In this document: piece by piece, positions 22,012 through 34,262 of the stretch
Layout: every line of letters starts with the position of its first letter
How positions within the stretch are numbered: position 1 is the stretch's first letter
DNA from: Bigelowiella natans CCMP2755
Taxonomy: Eukaryota; Cercozoa; Chlorarachniophyceae
Reading direction: 5' to 3'
Length of the DNA stretch: 44,216 nucleotides
NCBI GenBank assembly: GCA_000320545.1
Contig: ADNK01000631.1
Location: forward strand, 82,501-126,716
The notes under the pieces: model-generated
What the model was told of the DNA's origin: nothing
The model's input: the letters and a program-made list of their open reading frames with translations, nothing else
The model's database searches: none
Translations under genes and position numbers: made by a program

Positions 22012-22895
22012 TTAACTCTCCTGATACCAGGAGACGTGGAAGAATGTTCCAGGTCGCCCAACCTCTGTGTGGAAGGGGAACCCAATGAAACGTGAGGAAA
22101 GGATGCCCTCGATTTTCCCAAGCTTGTTCTGGAGACCCTCAGGATCGGATGGAAGTTTCTCGAGGTCGATGACAGTGTAGGCCACGTTTCCACGTGATAA
22201 GTTGATCTGCTGATCAATGTTGATGCCCTCCTCCCCTAGGAAAGTGGTGATGGATCCGAGCACTCCCGGGTGGTTCTCGTTGACGATGCAGAGACGGTAT
22301 GAGTCGGCCTCCTTTGGCTCTAACCGAGCATCTGGGAAGTTCACCGAATTACGGATAGATCCTAAAGTAGGGAGGAAAAGAAGGAAGACGAATGTTATGC
22401 TTGCGCATGTGGGTCTATCGTCAAGATGACTGACGTAACAAGGATTCGAACAGTGAGGGCCTGGTTGCAAATACCCGCTGCATTAGTGTGTCTTTCATTA
22501 CCTGTTTCTAGGAAGTCAATGATCTGCTCAGCCGCCATCGCAGCAGAGTTTTCTTCTGCTTCAGCTGTGGAAGCTCCAAGGTGAGGAAGGACAAGGTGTT
22601 GAGGGTGTCCCATTAGATCTGCATCGGCAAAATCGGAAACGTACTTTCCAGTCATCTTGCCGCTTTCGTAGGCAGCGCTAAGATTAGACGAGGGGAAAAG
22701 GTGGATTTAAAAATGTATCCAATCGTAAGTGCATTTGACATTTTTGTCATTCACAACATTGTAGCATCACTATCACGTACCGCAGAGCAGCGCCATCGAC
22801 GATCTCACCGCGAGCGAAGTTGCAGATGCTTACGCCAGGCTTGCACTGCCGACCACAAGCAACAGTCACACTCAGATAAATAAAAGATAATTTGA

Positions 22896-22947
<52 letters not shown>

Positions 22948-24593
22948 CATATAAAATCCTCAAAATGATTATTAATGTGGACAAAATAAAATCCGAGTGA
23001 GTGTCATCATCGTTCTCATAATTATCAGTCCCGACAACACGAACTTGCCGCATCGTCGCCATTCTCATCATATTTTCAGCCCCACAAATTACATTCCAAA
23101 ACGTTTATACCTCCCGCACACTACCTACTCCTTGTTTACTACTTATAATACACGAAGACACTATACACACCATGGAAAGAGCCTCTGCATTAATAAGATG
23201 ATGGGTCTTGTCCTTTATATAAGGCACGTGCAAAGAGATGTAGTCAGAAGCCTTGTAAAGCTCTTCGATGTTCTTAGCACGCGTCATCTGGTCGCCAGGA
23301 AGACGCCAAGCAGCTTCGAGCGAGAGTGCAGGATCGTAACCCACAACTTTCATTCCAAGAGACAGAGCTGCTCCAACCACCCTGGTAAGGGAGTTTGTTG
23401 AAAATGAGGATAGGAAGGAGAAGAAAGAAAAAAGTTGGAAGTTAATAAAATAAAACATCGTGAAAAACACGATATCAATGACAAACTTGGAAATAACAGC
23501 CAACGATACCTGGAACCGATATGTCCGAGACCAATTACTCCAAGAGTCTTTCCAGTGAGTTCTTGGCCAACAAACATTTTCTTGTCCTTTTCAATGCGCT
23601 TGGCGATAGCGGCGTACTCGCTGTTCTCCTCAGGGATAATGTTGGTCTTTACGTGCTGAATGCCCTCCGAGATGCCACGGGAAGCAAGAAGAAGAGAGCA
23701 AATTACGAGCTCCTTGACGGCATTAGCGTTGGCTCCTGGGGTATTGAAGACCTACGATGAAACAAAGTTTAGACGCGTCGAGAACAATTGCATGATTACT
23801 TATTACATAAAATAAGAAACCATTTTGTAGGCGTACCGGTATTCCCATCTCCGACATCTTCTCGACTGGAATATTGTTGGTTCCAGCACCGCAGCGGGCA
23901 ATGGCACGCACAGAAGGCTTGACCTCTTCAACCTGCAACTTGTGGCTTCGGAGCAGGATAGCGTGGGGTTCGCCTCCGAGCTCGCCATCAGCATCAGCAG
24001 AGATCTGAGCAGGCAGTGATTATGTATATATATGTACCAACACAATACCACAAAATTCAGGATATGAGAGTTGTCAACAAGCATGTGCGCGAGAGTATGA
24101 CCTTATATTTTCCTTCTGGGAATTTTTGCAGACCAATCGGAGAGATAGCGTTGAATGTCTGAATGTTGAAGGATGGCCCATCGTAGTCGCTTGCCACGGA
24201 AGTCTCAGCAGTTTCCTGGCGAAGCGAATAGGAAGGATAAAGGAAGTTAGTCGATACCAGGGAGAGACAGACTCTGTAATTAGTGCGCCACCTTGCGCTG
24301 CTTAGCTTCCTCAAGGAGCTTCGACAACATATCGATTTCCTCTGTTACAAAGATACCACGAAGTAACGAAAGCGTTATGCACATAATGAGCATAGCAACA
24401 GGATCATGCATTACTGAAACAATCTCGCTTTTCAAAGCTACACCTCGCCACCCCCTCCTCTAACGCCCACTGAAAATTGAAAGAGAGGGGGGGTATAACC
24501 GGTGCTGAAGGATCGTTTTGCCCCAGTAACAGGGGCAACCCTGAAGGATGCACGGAGGGTGCGCGCTGGGAAACGGCGTAGGGTAGAGAACAT
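22012..24593 (-). CDS. PHGDH: D-3-phosphoglycerate dehydrogenase with C-terminal ACT domain
   Basis: Nine exons (24593-24500, 24341-24292, 24215-24102, 24004-23837, 23751-23510, 23381-23171, 22845-22781, 22677-22502, 22361-22012) give 489 residues. The enzyme oxidises 3-phosphoglycerate to 3-phosphohydroxypyruvate with NAD, the first step of serine synthesis. Substrate and active-site Arg lie in AIARCGAGTNNIPVE. The Rossmann motif is GVIGLGHIGSR. NFARGEIVDGAAL follows, then the catalytic His in LVLPHLGASTAEAEENSA. The last exon is an ACT domain (YRLCIVNENHPGVLG, INIDQQ), usually the serine-feedback site. The N-terminus (MFSTLRRFPARTLRASFR) is Arg-rich and without acids, like a mitochondrial or plastid transit peptide. 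An intron carries a long (TA)n tract. Tail-to-tail with the AlkB-like gene. Confidence 0.96.
22846..23170. repeat. (TA)n microsatellite inside a PHGDH intron
   Basis: The intron between exons 6 and 7 contains an uninterrupted TA repeat at about 22899-22945. The intron is one of the largest of this gene (325 bp). Confidence 0.9.
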
Positions 24594-26387
24594 GTGTGTT
24601 GTGTGTTGTAGGTTATGTGTGGAAACTCCCAACGTGGCTCCTATCCCACGGGAATAACCAGGATTTCAAACTAGAAATGTGTAGTTTCATTTTACAAAAT
24701 ACAAAAACTTCCCCTTATTCTCATATCCGACATTATTTTAGTTCATTTCCTACACGTTTTTCACCTTTAGATGCCTGATGTGCAGAACCAATTTGTGTCT
24801 GACATTCAGTAGTTCAGACAGCAAGCAGATGACTGGAAATGACCTGGGAAAACATAGTGCGTCAAAATAAACCTGAAGTCATACGAAATTCTTGCAGTCA
24901 GTAGCTTTGGCACACGTGGCTTGCAGATTTTGAATTTCGCCAAAATCTAACAGGAAAGTCTCCAATCCTTCGGCTAACCTTTTGGCTTCAATGAGTGCCG
25001 TTGTAGTTTCAATAATGTGACACGTTTTACCGTGTCTCAATCAAAAAAATCAATGATTGAAGAAATGATCACGTTTGCATTTGCTCATAAATATTTTGAA
25101 ACTTCCACGAAGTACCCTTCATCAAATGTGGAACAAATCCAGACCATTTTATCCTTTTACACATCATCTCCAGGCTACGTGGGCAACATGTTGCGTTCAT
25201 TTGCGTAGAAACCTCCATCGGAATCTGTCACGTCTCTCATGAAATTCACCGGTCGGGGAATAGGCGAATTTTACCTTAAGAGATTTTCTGGTGATTTTTC
25301 CTGGAAATCTTCAGATCTTTGTGAACAGCTAGCTGAAGCTATTCAAGCTGTTCACACAACTTCGCCGCCTTGAAGGGTTTGACCATTCCGATTCGAAGTC
25401 GACTACGACTACATTTGCATCAATTAGATAGACCTGTGGTGATCGTCTTCCGTTGAACAGATGTGGCCTAGCACAATGGCCAGAATGCCATTCTTGAATT
25501 CCTTCTGGTTTTCACTGGTTAGACCTTACTAAAGTTAGTTCGAGGCACTCTAGCACTGCGTCTCGTGCACTGCAAGTGTCTTGCCACGGTTTGTGGAAGT
25601 GCAGTTTGTCATCATTCATGCTGAGTTCATCATTGTTCGTTGATCAATGATTCCTGCATGTCTGAATTGTGGTTCTTGCTCATGCAGTTTGCATCAATGC
25701 TTATTTCAATGTTTCCTGTCACTCATGCCTAGCACCCATCGTTTTCCACCACGTAGTTCAGCGTTCAGTGCCGTGGCCCGCAGATGTGAAACAAAAACTC
25801 AAGTTTTCTTGGTGTCATTCTGGTTGAGAGATCATGTGATTGAGGAGCAGGATGTGTGACGGTTGGGGCTAGAGCACAGAGGGGGTAGTTGAAAAGCAAA
25901 CTTTTTCATGTGCACGTGATGTGCAAATCTAGAGATGCGTGCATTGCACGATTTGCAATGCTTTGCATGCACCGCTAGCTAGGCTAGCGCTAGGCCCGGA
26001 CCCCCTCCCTCAACTCAAAAAGAACCTTATCTCCTGCAAAGTCCAGAAGTGTGAGCATGGTGATGCAATGCAATGCAGCACAATGCCACAGTGGCATGAT
26101 GCAACACAGTGTCGCTTCGCATTGGGTTGCTTGGCACTACCTTGCACATGCACTGCACGCAATAGGTTGCACGCTATTTCTAGATTTGCTAACATTCACT
26201 ACACCTAGATCCACGATAAACATGATGATAGCGCTATCATGTATCCAGCTTGCTTGGAAACTAAAAACGAGCTAATGATGACGCCTTGATAATCAATAGA
26301 CATTTCTCATTGTAGATGAGCCATCACTTAATACCTCTGCGAAAGTTGATAATTCCCTTTCAAGACAATCTCATGCCGTAATAAACC
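24594..26387. other. Gene-poor, repeat-like island
   Basis: About 1.8 kb between the PHGDH start and the V-ATPase D stop. No ORF carries a recognisable domain. The 25550-26200 part is extreme in TGCA/CAATG/GCAATG words and has a CTAGCTAGGCTAGCGCTAGG block at about 25976. It resembles the islands near 560-2500 and 17900-19200. PHGDH promoter elements must lie near 24600-25000 but none was recognised. Confidence 0.45.
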
Positions 26388-26573
26388 CTACATGATGTCT
26401 CCCAGGCCTGCCAGGTCGCCAAATTCATTTGCTTTCTGCTTTAGCATTGACTGCTGCCCAGATGGCCTTGCAGCCGCCTTCTGAAATCATTAACAATTCT
26501 TCAACAATATCTCTCATTCACGAGGGAATAGATTGCTAATCACTTCTCGAAAGCACCCATTTTGATATTACAT

Positions 26574-26616
<43 letters not shown>

Positions 26617-28281
26617 GGGAGAAGGCATGTATACAAAATCTCCTGAAGCATCGAAAGTCAAACAGTTGGTCTCGATTTTTAAAGCTAGATTTAGATTTCG
26701 TTCTTGTAAAAAAACGTGATATTACATTGCCGCTATTCATGCTCGCTTGCAGCGCCTTATCTGCTTCACGCGCTTTCTCTTCCAATACATCCTTTACTTT
26801 CTGCAATCTAGGATGAGAAGAAGAACGAGAGAAAGAGAGAGGGGGGGGGGGGGGGGGGGGGGGGAGATTAGATATTCAGATGTGAAGTTCCGTTACCATA
26901 AAAAACTTCATTAAGTCTTCTTCTCTTCACTTCTTTTTAATTCTCTTTTACTCTTCTCTATTTTACTTATAAAACCAGATGTGGCAATATCAGAAACTTG
27001 TCACCTCGAGAACTCCTCGCGCTCAAGCTCATCGAGTTCATCCTGGATGTACTTAATAGTGTTGTGGATCCGCGGCATCACCACGTAGTCCAAGGCGTTG
27101 ACTCGACGGTTGGTGACCTTAAAAGCATCGTCCAAGACCACCAGCTGGGTTTTTAGCGATGCAAGATCAACAAGGTCCTTCATCACAGCGTAGTAAGCTT
27201 TCCGACAGTGCGCTACTTGCTGTCCCCCTGCGGAAAGACCCACCAGCTGAACGCTCTCGACATCGCTGCCAGCGCGCTCAAAGATAGGAATTCTGACTCC
27301 TGCAATGTTGCCTTCACTTGCAGACACCTTAAATGCAGCCTCACTCGGAGTGCTTTGTATCACTTGGTTGCTGTTGCAGTGGAGAATATGAAAGGAGAGA
27401 GGAATAAGAGATGGAGAGGGGAAAGTAATGTTTTTCTTCATGATGATTATAATGAACTGTATGGTTGTGGTACATTATCTATTTGATATGGAATACTACA
27501 GGAGAGTGTATCATAAAAAAAAAGACCAATTGAAAGTAGGAAGGCACCGAAGTTTGTCTCGGAGTCGCAGTGCAATATTTTGTGTGTTTTCACTTCTCTT
27601 TTCTCAACATTTATTCGTATTTCAATGTTTGTTCTGACTTAAATTCCCCAGCAAAGCATATAGCCTTTGTGTGCAATACACCCGCCTGCTGTGTCAATCT
27701 TCCAACTCGCTCCTTTACCTAGGAAAATAATTTTTGAGATGTGTGTGGAGTAATCTTAACTACTATTCGCTAGAAGGTAAAAGCACAAAGGATTACGATT
27801 ATAAATGTGAAATGATGGTGTTGGTATATTCGTTTTACACATACCGCAAGAATCTTTCTGAGAATTTTTTGGAGAAAACTTTTAATGGCGTCGGCCTTCT
27901 TTTTTAAAAGATCGTAACCCTTCTTGGCTCCTTTAGCTTTTGCCTTCATTTGCTGCAGCGTCCTAAAATAGAGGCAGTGGAAAGCGTAGAGCAAAGGTAC
28001 GTGAGCATACCATGTACGAATATATATCGCATGCACTCATTCAGAGCATACGTACCCAATGAATAAATATACGAATTCGCACACGCAGACGAACGTACGC
28101 ATGCATACACACACCCGCCCACCCACCTGCCCGCCCACACCCACACCCACACCCACACATACACATACACACACACAACGCATTTTCAACTTTTGAACAT
28201 TTTTAGCTTGTTTCAATGAAGATGGTCGTGTCTCACTCACATGCGCGAAGGCATGACTTTGAGGATCTTCTTTCCCGACAT
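26388..28281 (-). CDS. ATP6V1D: V-type H+-ATPase subunit D
   Basis: Six exons: 28281-28241, 27962-27845, 27718-27639, 27370-27005, 26807-26726, 26480-26388, giving 259 residues. The N-terminus MSGKKILKVMPSRM joins TLQQMKAKAKGAKKGYDLLKKKADAI, matching the conserved subunit D start. ILRKIL, then a linker and VIQSTPSEAAF, NIAGVRIPIF and VQLVGLSAGGQQVAHCRKAY follow. The hallmark helix (VLDDAFKVTNRRVNALDYVV, then PRI and ELDELEREEFSRL) is intact. Subunit D forms the central rotor shaft of V1, coupling ATP hydrolysis to proton pumping into vacuoles and endosomes. The C-terminal tail (ending GDLAGLGDIM) is shorter and unlike the animal one. Introns hold (TG)n, poly-G and CA/TG tracts. Head-to-head with the unknown gene at 28750. 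Confidence 0.96.
26577..26864. repeat. (CA)n and 25-nt poly-G run in V-ATPase D introns
   Basis: (CA)n at about 26577-26614 and an uninterrupted G run at about 26840-26864. On the transcribed strand these are TG and poly-C tracts. Confidence 0.9.
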
Positions 28282-28749
28282 GTTTTAGTGTTGCGAGATG
28301 ACGTTCTGGAGTCCATACACGTGGAAAGGGGAATGGGGAGAAGGAAGTGTGAAATGAAGTGTGAAAGGAGGTGTAATATGAGGTGAGCAGCGCATAAAAT
28401 CATCAAAAAATGTTATGTTGCTACCACTTCCACAGGTGCTTCAGACTCCCCCTGCCTGAACGCGAAGAAAATAAAAGCCTGGAAACATGAGATATTATTT
28501 AAGGTGGAGAGCGAAGAACTCTTAACAAGCAGAGACAAATCATGAAGATGCCCTTTATGCCTCAAATTGTTTCGTATCACTTGTATCGGTATTCGCGAAA
28601 ATTCTGCGAATGAAAGCACCATTTTGGGAAATGAAGCGCTAGGAGCAACAAACTGGATAATACGACATGCGCAATGCTTTAAAAACATGAACCCTCAAGT
28701 AAAAATTCGGTAAGGAAACTCAAAAATATTCTCTGAGTCCCCCCCTCAG
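28282..28749. promoter_or_regulatory. Divergent intergenic region, V-ATPase D (-) / unknown gene (+)
   Basis: 468 bp between the V-ATPase D start and the first recognised exon of the plus-strand gene. It must also contain the missing first exon of that gene. No specific element was identified. Confidence 0.4.
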
Positions 28750-29420
28750 TGGCCACCAAGCCAGGAGAGATTGAGAACGCACCAAACGAGGGCAGTCGAT
28801 TGGGAAATGTAGACATTTCGCCAGTCAAGAGAATATATATTTACCTCGAAAGCTTGGCTAAAAATAAAGACGACATCCAATTACCGCTGTATAGCTCAGA
28901 AATAGTGGCATTCGATATCCCGAAAAAAATGACTATTCATTCAGAGATTCTGAATCTCCATTGCCGGGGATTCGTGCTAAGATCGGTAAGGAGGAAGGAA
29001 GTGGTATTCATTATGACGACACGAATTTAGGCATGTCTCTCTTACTTTAAGTGTTCGTGTTGCAAAATGATGTTCGCTGAGACAAATCAATCCTATTTCG
29101 TCTAAAATTCCACGATATCGGCATGACGTACAAAGATATTTGAAGGACCATATCGATTCCCGTGGTGGGACGTTGATGATGCACTCACGTTCTTCGTTCT
29201 TCCGAATCCAAAGGTTCGAAGTGTCCTAGCATATTTACTCCTACGACAAGGGAAAATACTAGTCGTCGCTCCGATCTCGCTTATTTTCGTTCAAGCTATT
29301 GCTACGATAACACCAACACCCAGTCGGAGAATGGCGATTAAGAACGGGCCAGCGACGGGCGCCATTGTGCAAGCAGCAACACACTTATTACATGGCACCT
29401 TGACTAACCAAATACAATGA
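28750..29420 (+). CDS. Unrecognised protein with possible membrane segment (5' end missing)
   Basis: I do not recognise this gene. Three exons fit: 28750-28985, 29052-29099 and 29136-29420. The first starts in phase after a CCCCCCTCAG acceptor and has no ATG, so an upstream exon is needed; an initiator split across the junction (A|TG) is possible. The frame reads KRIYIYLESLAKNKDD and LPLYSSEIVAFDIPKKM, then a Cys-rich CSCCKMMF from the middle exon, FEGPYRFPWWDVDDALTFFV, and a hydrophobic run ILVVAPISLIFVQAIATI before the C-terminus. The middle exon is optional: skipping it also keeps frame. If it is used, the following intron would be just 36 nt. Gene likely real; function unknown. Confidence 0.55.
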
Positions 29421-29598
29421 ACACAGCGAAAGAAATCCAACAAGTACTCAATTCAGATCCAATACTCGAAGTCGATATTGTCGATTGCCTAGAGAGGAAA
29501 CGGCACATTAAATATTTGTATTTCTTCATCTTGCCTCTGCGCCTTTCTTCAGTATGAGATCAGTCATCCTGGCTTAGCCTAACTATTACACCAAGCGA

Positions 29599-30849
29599 AT
29601 GGCGAAGAAACAAAAAGGTAAGAAAAAAACAAAGGGTCCCAGGGTCGAGAAGTATTTCGATCTCGGAGACTACTCTATGAAGATCTCTACGAAGCATTCG
29701 CGTGCCCAGGTAGTTGTCGCAGCTCTAAGCAGATTTTCCAGTTTTGTGTGGTTATACTCAGCGCTCTCACGACGTCTTATTTGCGCAGCTTTGGTATAAT
29801 CGCGGATTACGGTGGTGCTTTGGTTTCAACCACGAAGAAGCTGTTCGATGCTTCGAAAATGCTCTCAAATTTGACTCGCGATGCCCGATGATCTATTGGG
29901 GAATCGGGTATTGTTTTTCTTTGGATGCTTTTCTTTCTCCTCTTATTCACGGCATGATGGCAATGGTGGTACATGCGAGTATCGTGTAAATATTTGGTGG
30001 GCCATGTATGTAAGCAATCAATGGCATATGCAAACGATGAGGGATTATGGTGTGATAATCTCTCAGATATGCGAGCGGGTCCAACTATAACAATCCGACC
30101 AATCTTGACTCGAAAGCGGCTTATGAGGCAAGCCACAAGGCCCTTCAACTTAGTACAGAAAGAAAAATCACTAACATAGAGCAACAGATAATAAAAGGGC
30201 TGGTCCCAAGGTGTCCCCCTCCTCCTTTCTTTCCAGTTGTTTATGTTGGCATGGCAGAGAGAAGGCATCACAAAAAGGAATCACCAACATCAACATATGT
30301 GTGTTTCCCCCTTATAATGCAGCCACAATGCAGTCAACGCTAAAGCACTTTCGTATACTACTGTGGTCGTTCTAGGTATAAGTGGCCACATAGAGATCCA
30401 AATGAAGATCATCAAGGATGGAGCAATGAAATGGACCAGCTTAGAAAAACATACGTTAAATCGATGAGCAAAGCGTAATGAATAACCCACCAAAGTGGCA
30501 AATAAAATAAGTTATCATCAACAACAACATGATGTGGGGGCCGCGCAGTTAACTTCGGCAAGCTTATGTACCTATATGTGACGATTATTGTAATGACCAT
30601 CGTCGTAACAGATAACTTTCGTTATTAGGTTTGAGAATCATCCTGATAACACAGACGTGGCGTACTTATACATAGAGGCTCTCATGTGCCAAAATGCCTG
30701 GAAGCTGTGGGAGACAGACGAAAGCACGGGGAATAAAATCCGGCCGGAAACCTTTCTTGCAAAAGAGCTTTTGGAGAAACACCTCAAAATTCAACCTAAA
30801 CATCCAGGCCTCGGTCACTTGTACGTGCTCTCTCTCTCTCCCTCTCTCT

Positions 30850-30896
<47 letters not shown>

Positions 30897-31163
30897 TCTC
30901 TCTCTTCTCTACATTGTTTGTGCGTGCATCCGTGCTGCGTGTACGGTGTTCAGAAGAGGGAATTTCAAATACAATGCCTTCCCACCAGCTCCAACACCAT
31001 ATGGATGATGTGTTTCATCATCCACGTGTAGTCTGTGAAACGAAGAGTTCTATCATGTTTACTGCTGCTAGTATGCTGGGAGTAGTATTGAATGAAATAG
31101 AAATAGAAGGGAAGGGCCAACGCAAACCAATGCCCCCTCATCCTCATGACACACATAAACACA

Positions 31164-31202
<39 letters not shown>

Positions 31203-33144
31203 ATATCCACATGATGGAGCTCTCTCCCAATCCCTCGGCAGCATTAACAGTAGCGGACCAATTTGTGGAGGGGGGGGGGATAGTTCCCGACTCAGGACAT
31301 TTGATCCACATGGCTTCTCATATTGACATGTGGGTTGGCAACTACAATCGAGCTGTCAGGGCAAATGCTCTCGCATTCAAGACGGACGAGAAGTAAGTAG
31401 TACCTCTCGTCGTTTGTGGAAGCTGGCCAGCTTGGCTGCTGCATCTCTTCTTTTATGCTTAAGATTGTCAACAAACTCTAAATGTCACACTCATCCCTAC
31501 CGTGGGTTATTTTTAGAAAAGTCCTTTTGCATTTCTTTTTAACCATTTTCCTTCACAATGTAATTCCAATCCTTCGACTTAACAATCCCATTCATTCACT
31601 GCTAGTTCTATGAGAACATTTTAACGACCCCCCACCCCCCCCCCCCCCCCCCCCCCCCCTTCCTTATCACTGCTTGTATTTTGGGGATAGATACGTCAAA
31701 ATCTCTGGGTGTAGCGGGGGAGTGTACCTTGCATATAGAATGCACAATCTCCATTTTCTAGTTTGGGCAGCCATGTTTGATGGTCAGTCCCGCATGGCTA
31801 TCAAGTCAGTACCTCCTCTGTTTGCCTTACTACTCTACTACTACTACCACCACTACTACCACTACTTTCGAATATTATCCTCCACGAGTATCTCACCATT
31901 TCAATTGCTGCTACTTACTCACTTATCGTGTAGACATGCGCGCGAGATCCAGAGGCAATTAACTGAGCAGGTGCTGAGAGAATCAGGGATGGTACAATAC
32001 CTCGAGGCGTTCACCATACAAATACTCATGGTGTTCATTCGGTTTGGAATGTGGGACAGAATTCTTGCGGAGAAAATTCCGACCGACGAGGAAACCTGGG
32101 CAACGCTCATGGCCACGACGTACTACGCAAGGGGAATGGCGTTTGCGGCTAAGGGGGAGGTGGAAAAGGCTCAGGCAGAGTATCAACGCTTCAAAAAGAT
32201 GCTGAACGATAGCCAAGTGTAATCTTCTCTTTCTCTCTCTCTCTCTTTCCCTCTCTCTTCCTCACCCCCCTCCATTCTTCTAATCACCGCTTTCGTTGTT
32301 ATTATTAGTTTTTTTTTATTTTTTTTTAAATAACTTTTTCATTACTCAGTGCTGATCGCTAGTGTGAATCAGGCTTGGAGGGCGCTGGCTGCACAACAAC
32401 AAGTTGGCGGACCAGACTGGAGAGCACGTTGGAATTCTCAACGTTGGTGAGGCACTGCTGCAAGGCGAGATCCTTTACCGCAAGGGCAGCTACCCAGCGG
32501 CGTGGAAGATGCTATCGGAGGCAGTGAAACGCGATCACGCGCTGCCATACGATGAGCCCTGGGGATGGATGCAGCCCACGAGACATGCTCTTGGCGCTCT
32601 GCTGTGCGAGCAGAAGCATTTTGAGAAGGCGCGTCAGGTGTTTGAGGAAGATCTGAAGATGTGGCCGAATAACCTGTGGTCGTTGCACGGCATGGCGGCC
32701 TGCGAAAAGCGCCTAGGAAATGAGAATCTTGCATGCGAATTCTCCAAAAGGTACAAAGTGGCAGCGGCCAGAATGGATGTCCCCATGATCAACGCCTGCT
32801 TCTGTGCACGCGGGAGTGGGATGGAGGACGGGGAGGGCAGGGAAATCGGTTGCAAGGAGAGTGAGAAGGAAGAGCAGGACACAAAAAATGAGGAGGATCC
32901 TGGTAGAATGGACAACACTGATGCAGCATGTAAAGGTGATGAAGGAAACAGCGGTACTTCAGCAGTTAAGGCTGATATTTGTGTAGACGACAGTAGCAGC
33001 AGCAGCAGTTTGAGAAAGGTCTACATTAGGGAAGAGGGTAGGGAGAACAGTAGTAGTGGAGATAATGCTGAGGAGGAGGCAAATCCGTCACAGTTATCGC
33101 TCACAGATAAGAAGAAGGAAAAAGAAAATGAAGAATCTCAATAA
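29599..33144 (+). CDS. Tetratricopeptide-repeat (TPR) protein, conserved but of unknown function
   Basis: Nine exons: 29599-29709, 29789-29907, 30067-30210, 30376-30474, 30629-30820, 31201-31392, 31691-31804, 31934-32218, 32373-33144, giving 675 residues. After a Lys-rich start the protein follows a family also found in bacteria: WYNRGLRWCFGFNHEEAVRC, MIYWGIGYASGSNYNNP, HPGLGHLYIHMMELSPNPS, DSGHLIHMASHIDMWVGNY, FIRFGMWDRIL, YYARGMAFAAKGEVEKA and LPYDEPWGWMQPTRHALGAL. These are helical TPR-like repeats; the family's biochemical role is not established. The last 120 residues are acidic/Ser-rich low complexity, an addition to the usual C-terminus. Introns carry (CT)n, (CA)n and a poly-C run; the (CA)n directly abuts the acceptor at 31199. 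The ATG at 29599 is the first Met of the frame. Confidence 0.92.
30826..31659. repeat. (CT)n, (CA)n and poly-C in TPR-gene introns
   Basis: (CT)n about 30829-30905 starts directly after the 5' splice site. (CA)n about 31157-31199 ends directly at the acceptor AG. Poly-C about 31628-31659 lies 30 bases upstream of the next acceptor. Confidence 0.9.
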
Positions 33145-34021
33145 AATGAATATAACAGAAATAGTAAGCCTTGGATTCATTGGAGTTACGGAAAGGGTTA
33201 GTATTGAGAGTGGCAGTTGCCAGTAGGTCCCGTCAACAGCTCTTACTTCAATAACATCTTTCGTCCACTAATTACGAGCTGAGAGCTATCATCATAGTTC
33301 ACGACGAGTTCTTAGAAGACATCATATCATTTCATGTTGCTGATGTAGTATCGGCCTTTCACTATTTTGTCGTTATGCTGCAAACGATATATGTGTCAAT
33401 CAACATGCATGTCCCGTTGCCATGTGTGTTATGATGTTAAGCACTTAACAAATACCATAATTCATATATTCATACCTTTGTTACTGGAATATATGTTACC
33501 TAATACGCAAATTTATGCGTAAAATTGCAGCATGTGAAGGCTGAAGGTCTATTATGTCTGTGCACATTTTGGCTCAAATCACTTTCTAGCTTTGGTTACT
33601 ATCGATGTAATTAATCAGCGTTGTACGTCTTGTGCGCCATGATGTGCCTGTGGCGCAACTAGGGGTCCTTTGTTCCAGGAATTATGAGCGTTAATGTCGT
33701 ACATATCTAGATATGATACCGTACTGATATGACGAAATGAACATTTCTGGCCTATCATTTACATTCCAGCATTACTTACAAGCTGGCCTGTGGCCTGAGC
33801 TTTTACAATTGAAGCCGCTTTGTTGAAATATATATTTGCTTGCAACTAATGCACGGCACACACACAATGCACACACACAAACTAGCATGTGCAAAAGTCC
33901 TACTGCAGACAGTATTTTGGCGTCTATCTGCACTACAAAGCCCGAGTGAACAAATCGATCTCGCTGTGGTCCAGCGCTCCGCGAGGAAGTGTTCACAGAA
34001 TCTGTGACAGATGCAAGCGAA
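33145..34021. other. Intergenic, tail-to-tail (TPR and hydrolase genes)
   Basis: Nothing gene-like is supported. The TPR stop is at once followed by AATAAAATG-like sequence, which could act in polyadenylation. A minus ORF (33772-34128) overlaps the hydrolase end in another frame and looks spurious. Confidence 0.5.
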
Positions 34022-34219
34022 TCATATGATGCTACATTGTGGGCGAGGTGAATTCTCCTCAGATGTACTGCCATCTCTACCACCATCATTCGTTGCTCTA
34101 GGAGAATAGGGACATTCATTAGTTTCATGCCATATGCATCTGCAGTTTTTGCAACGAGTCTTGGGTTCTGGTGGCACGTGTGCAGCCTCTTGTTTTCCAG
34201 TCACCTAGTTTCGAGCAGT

Positions 34220-34262
<43 letters not shown>

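Noticed and set aside
22430-22480. tRNA-like T-loop word (GTTCGAATCC, minus strand) in a PHGDH intron
   Set aside because: The flanking 5-bp stem does not pair and no acceptor, D or anticodon arms are visible.
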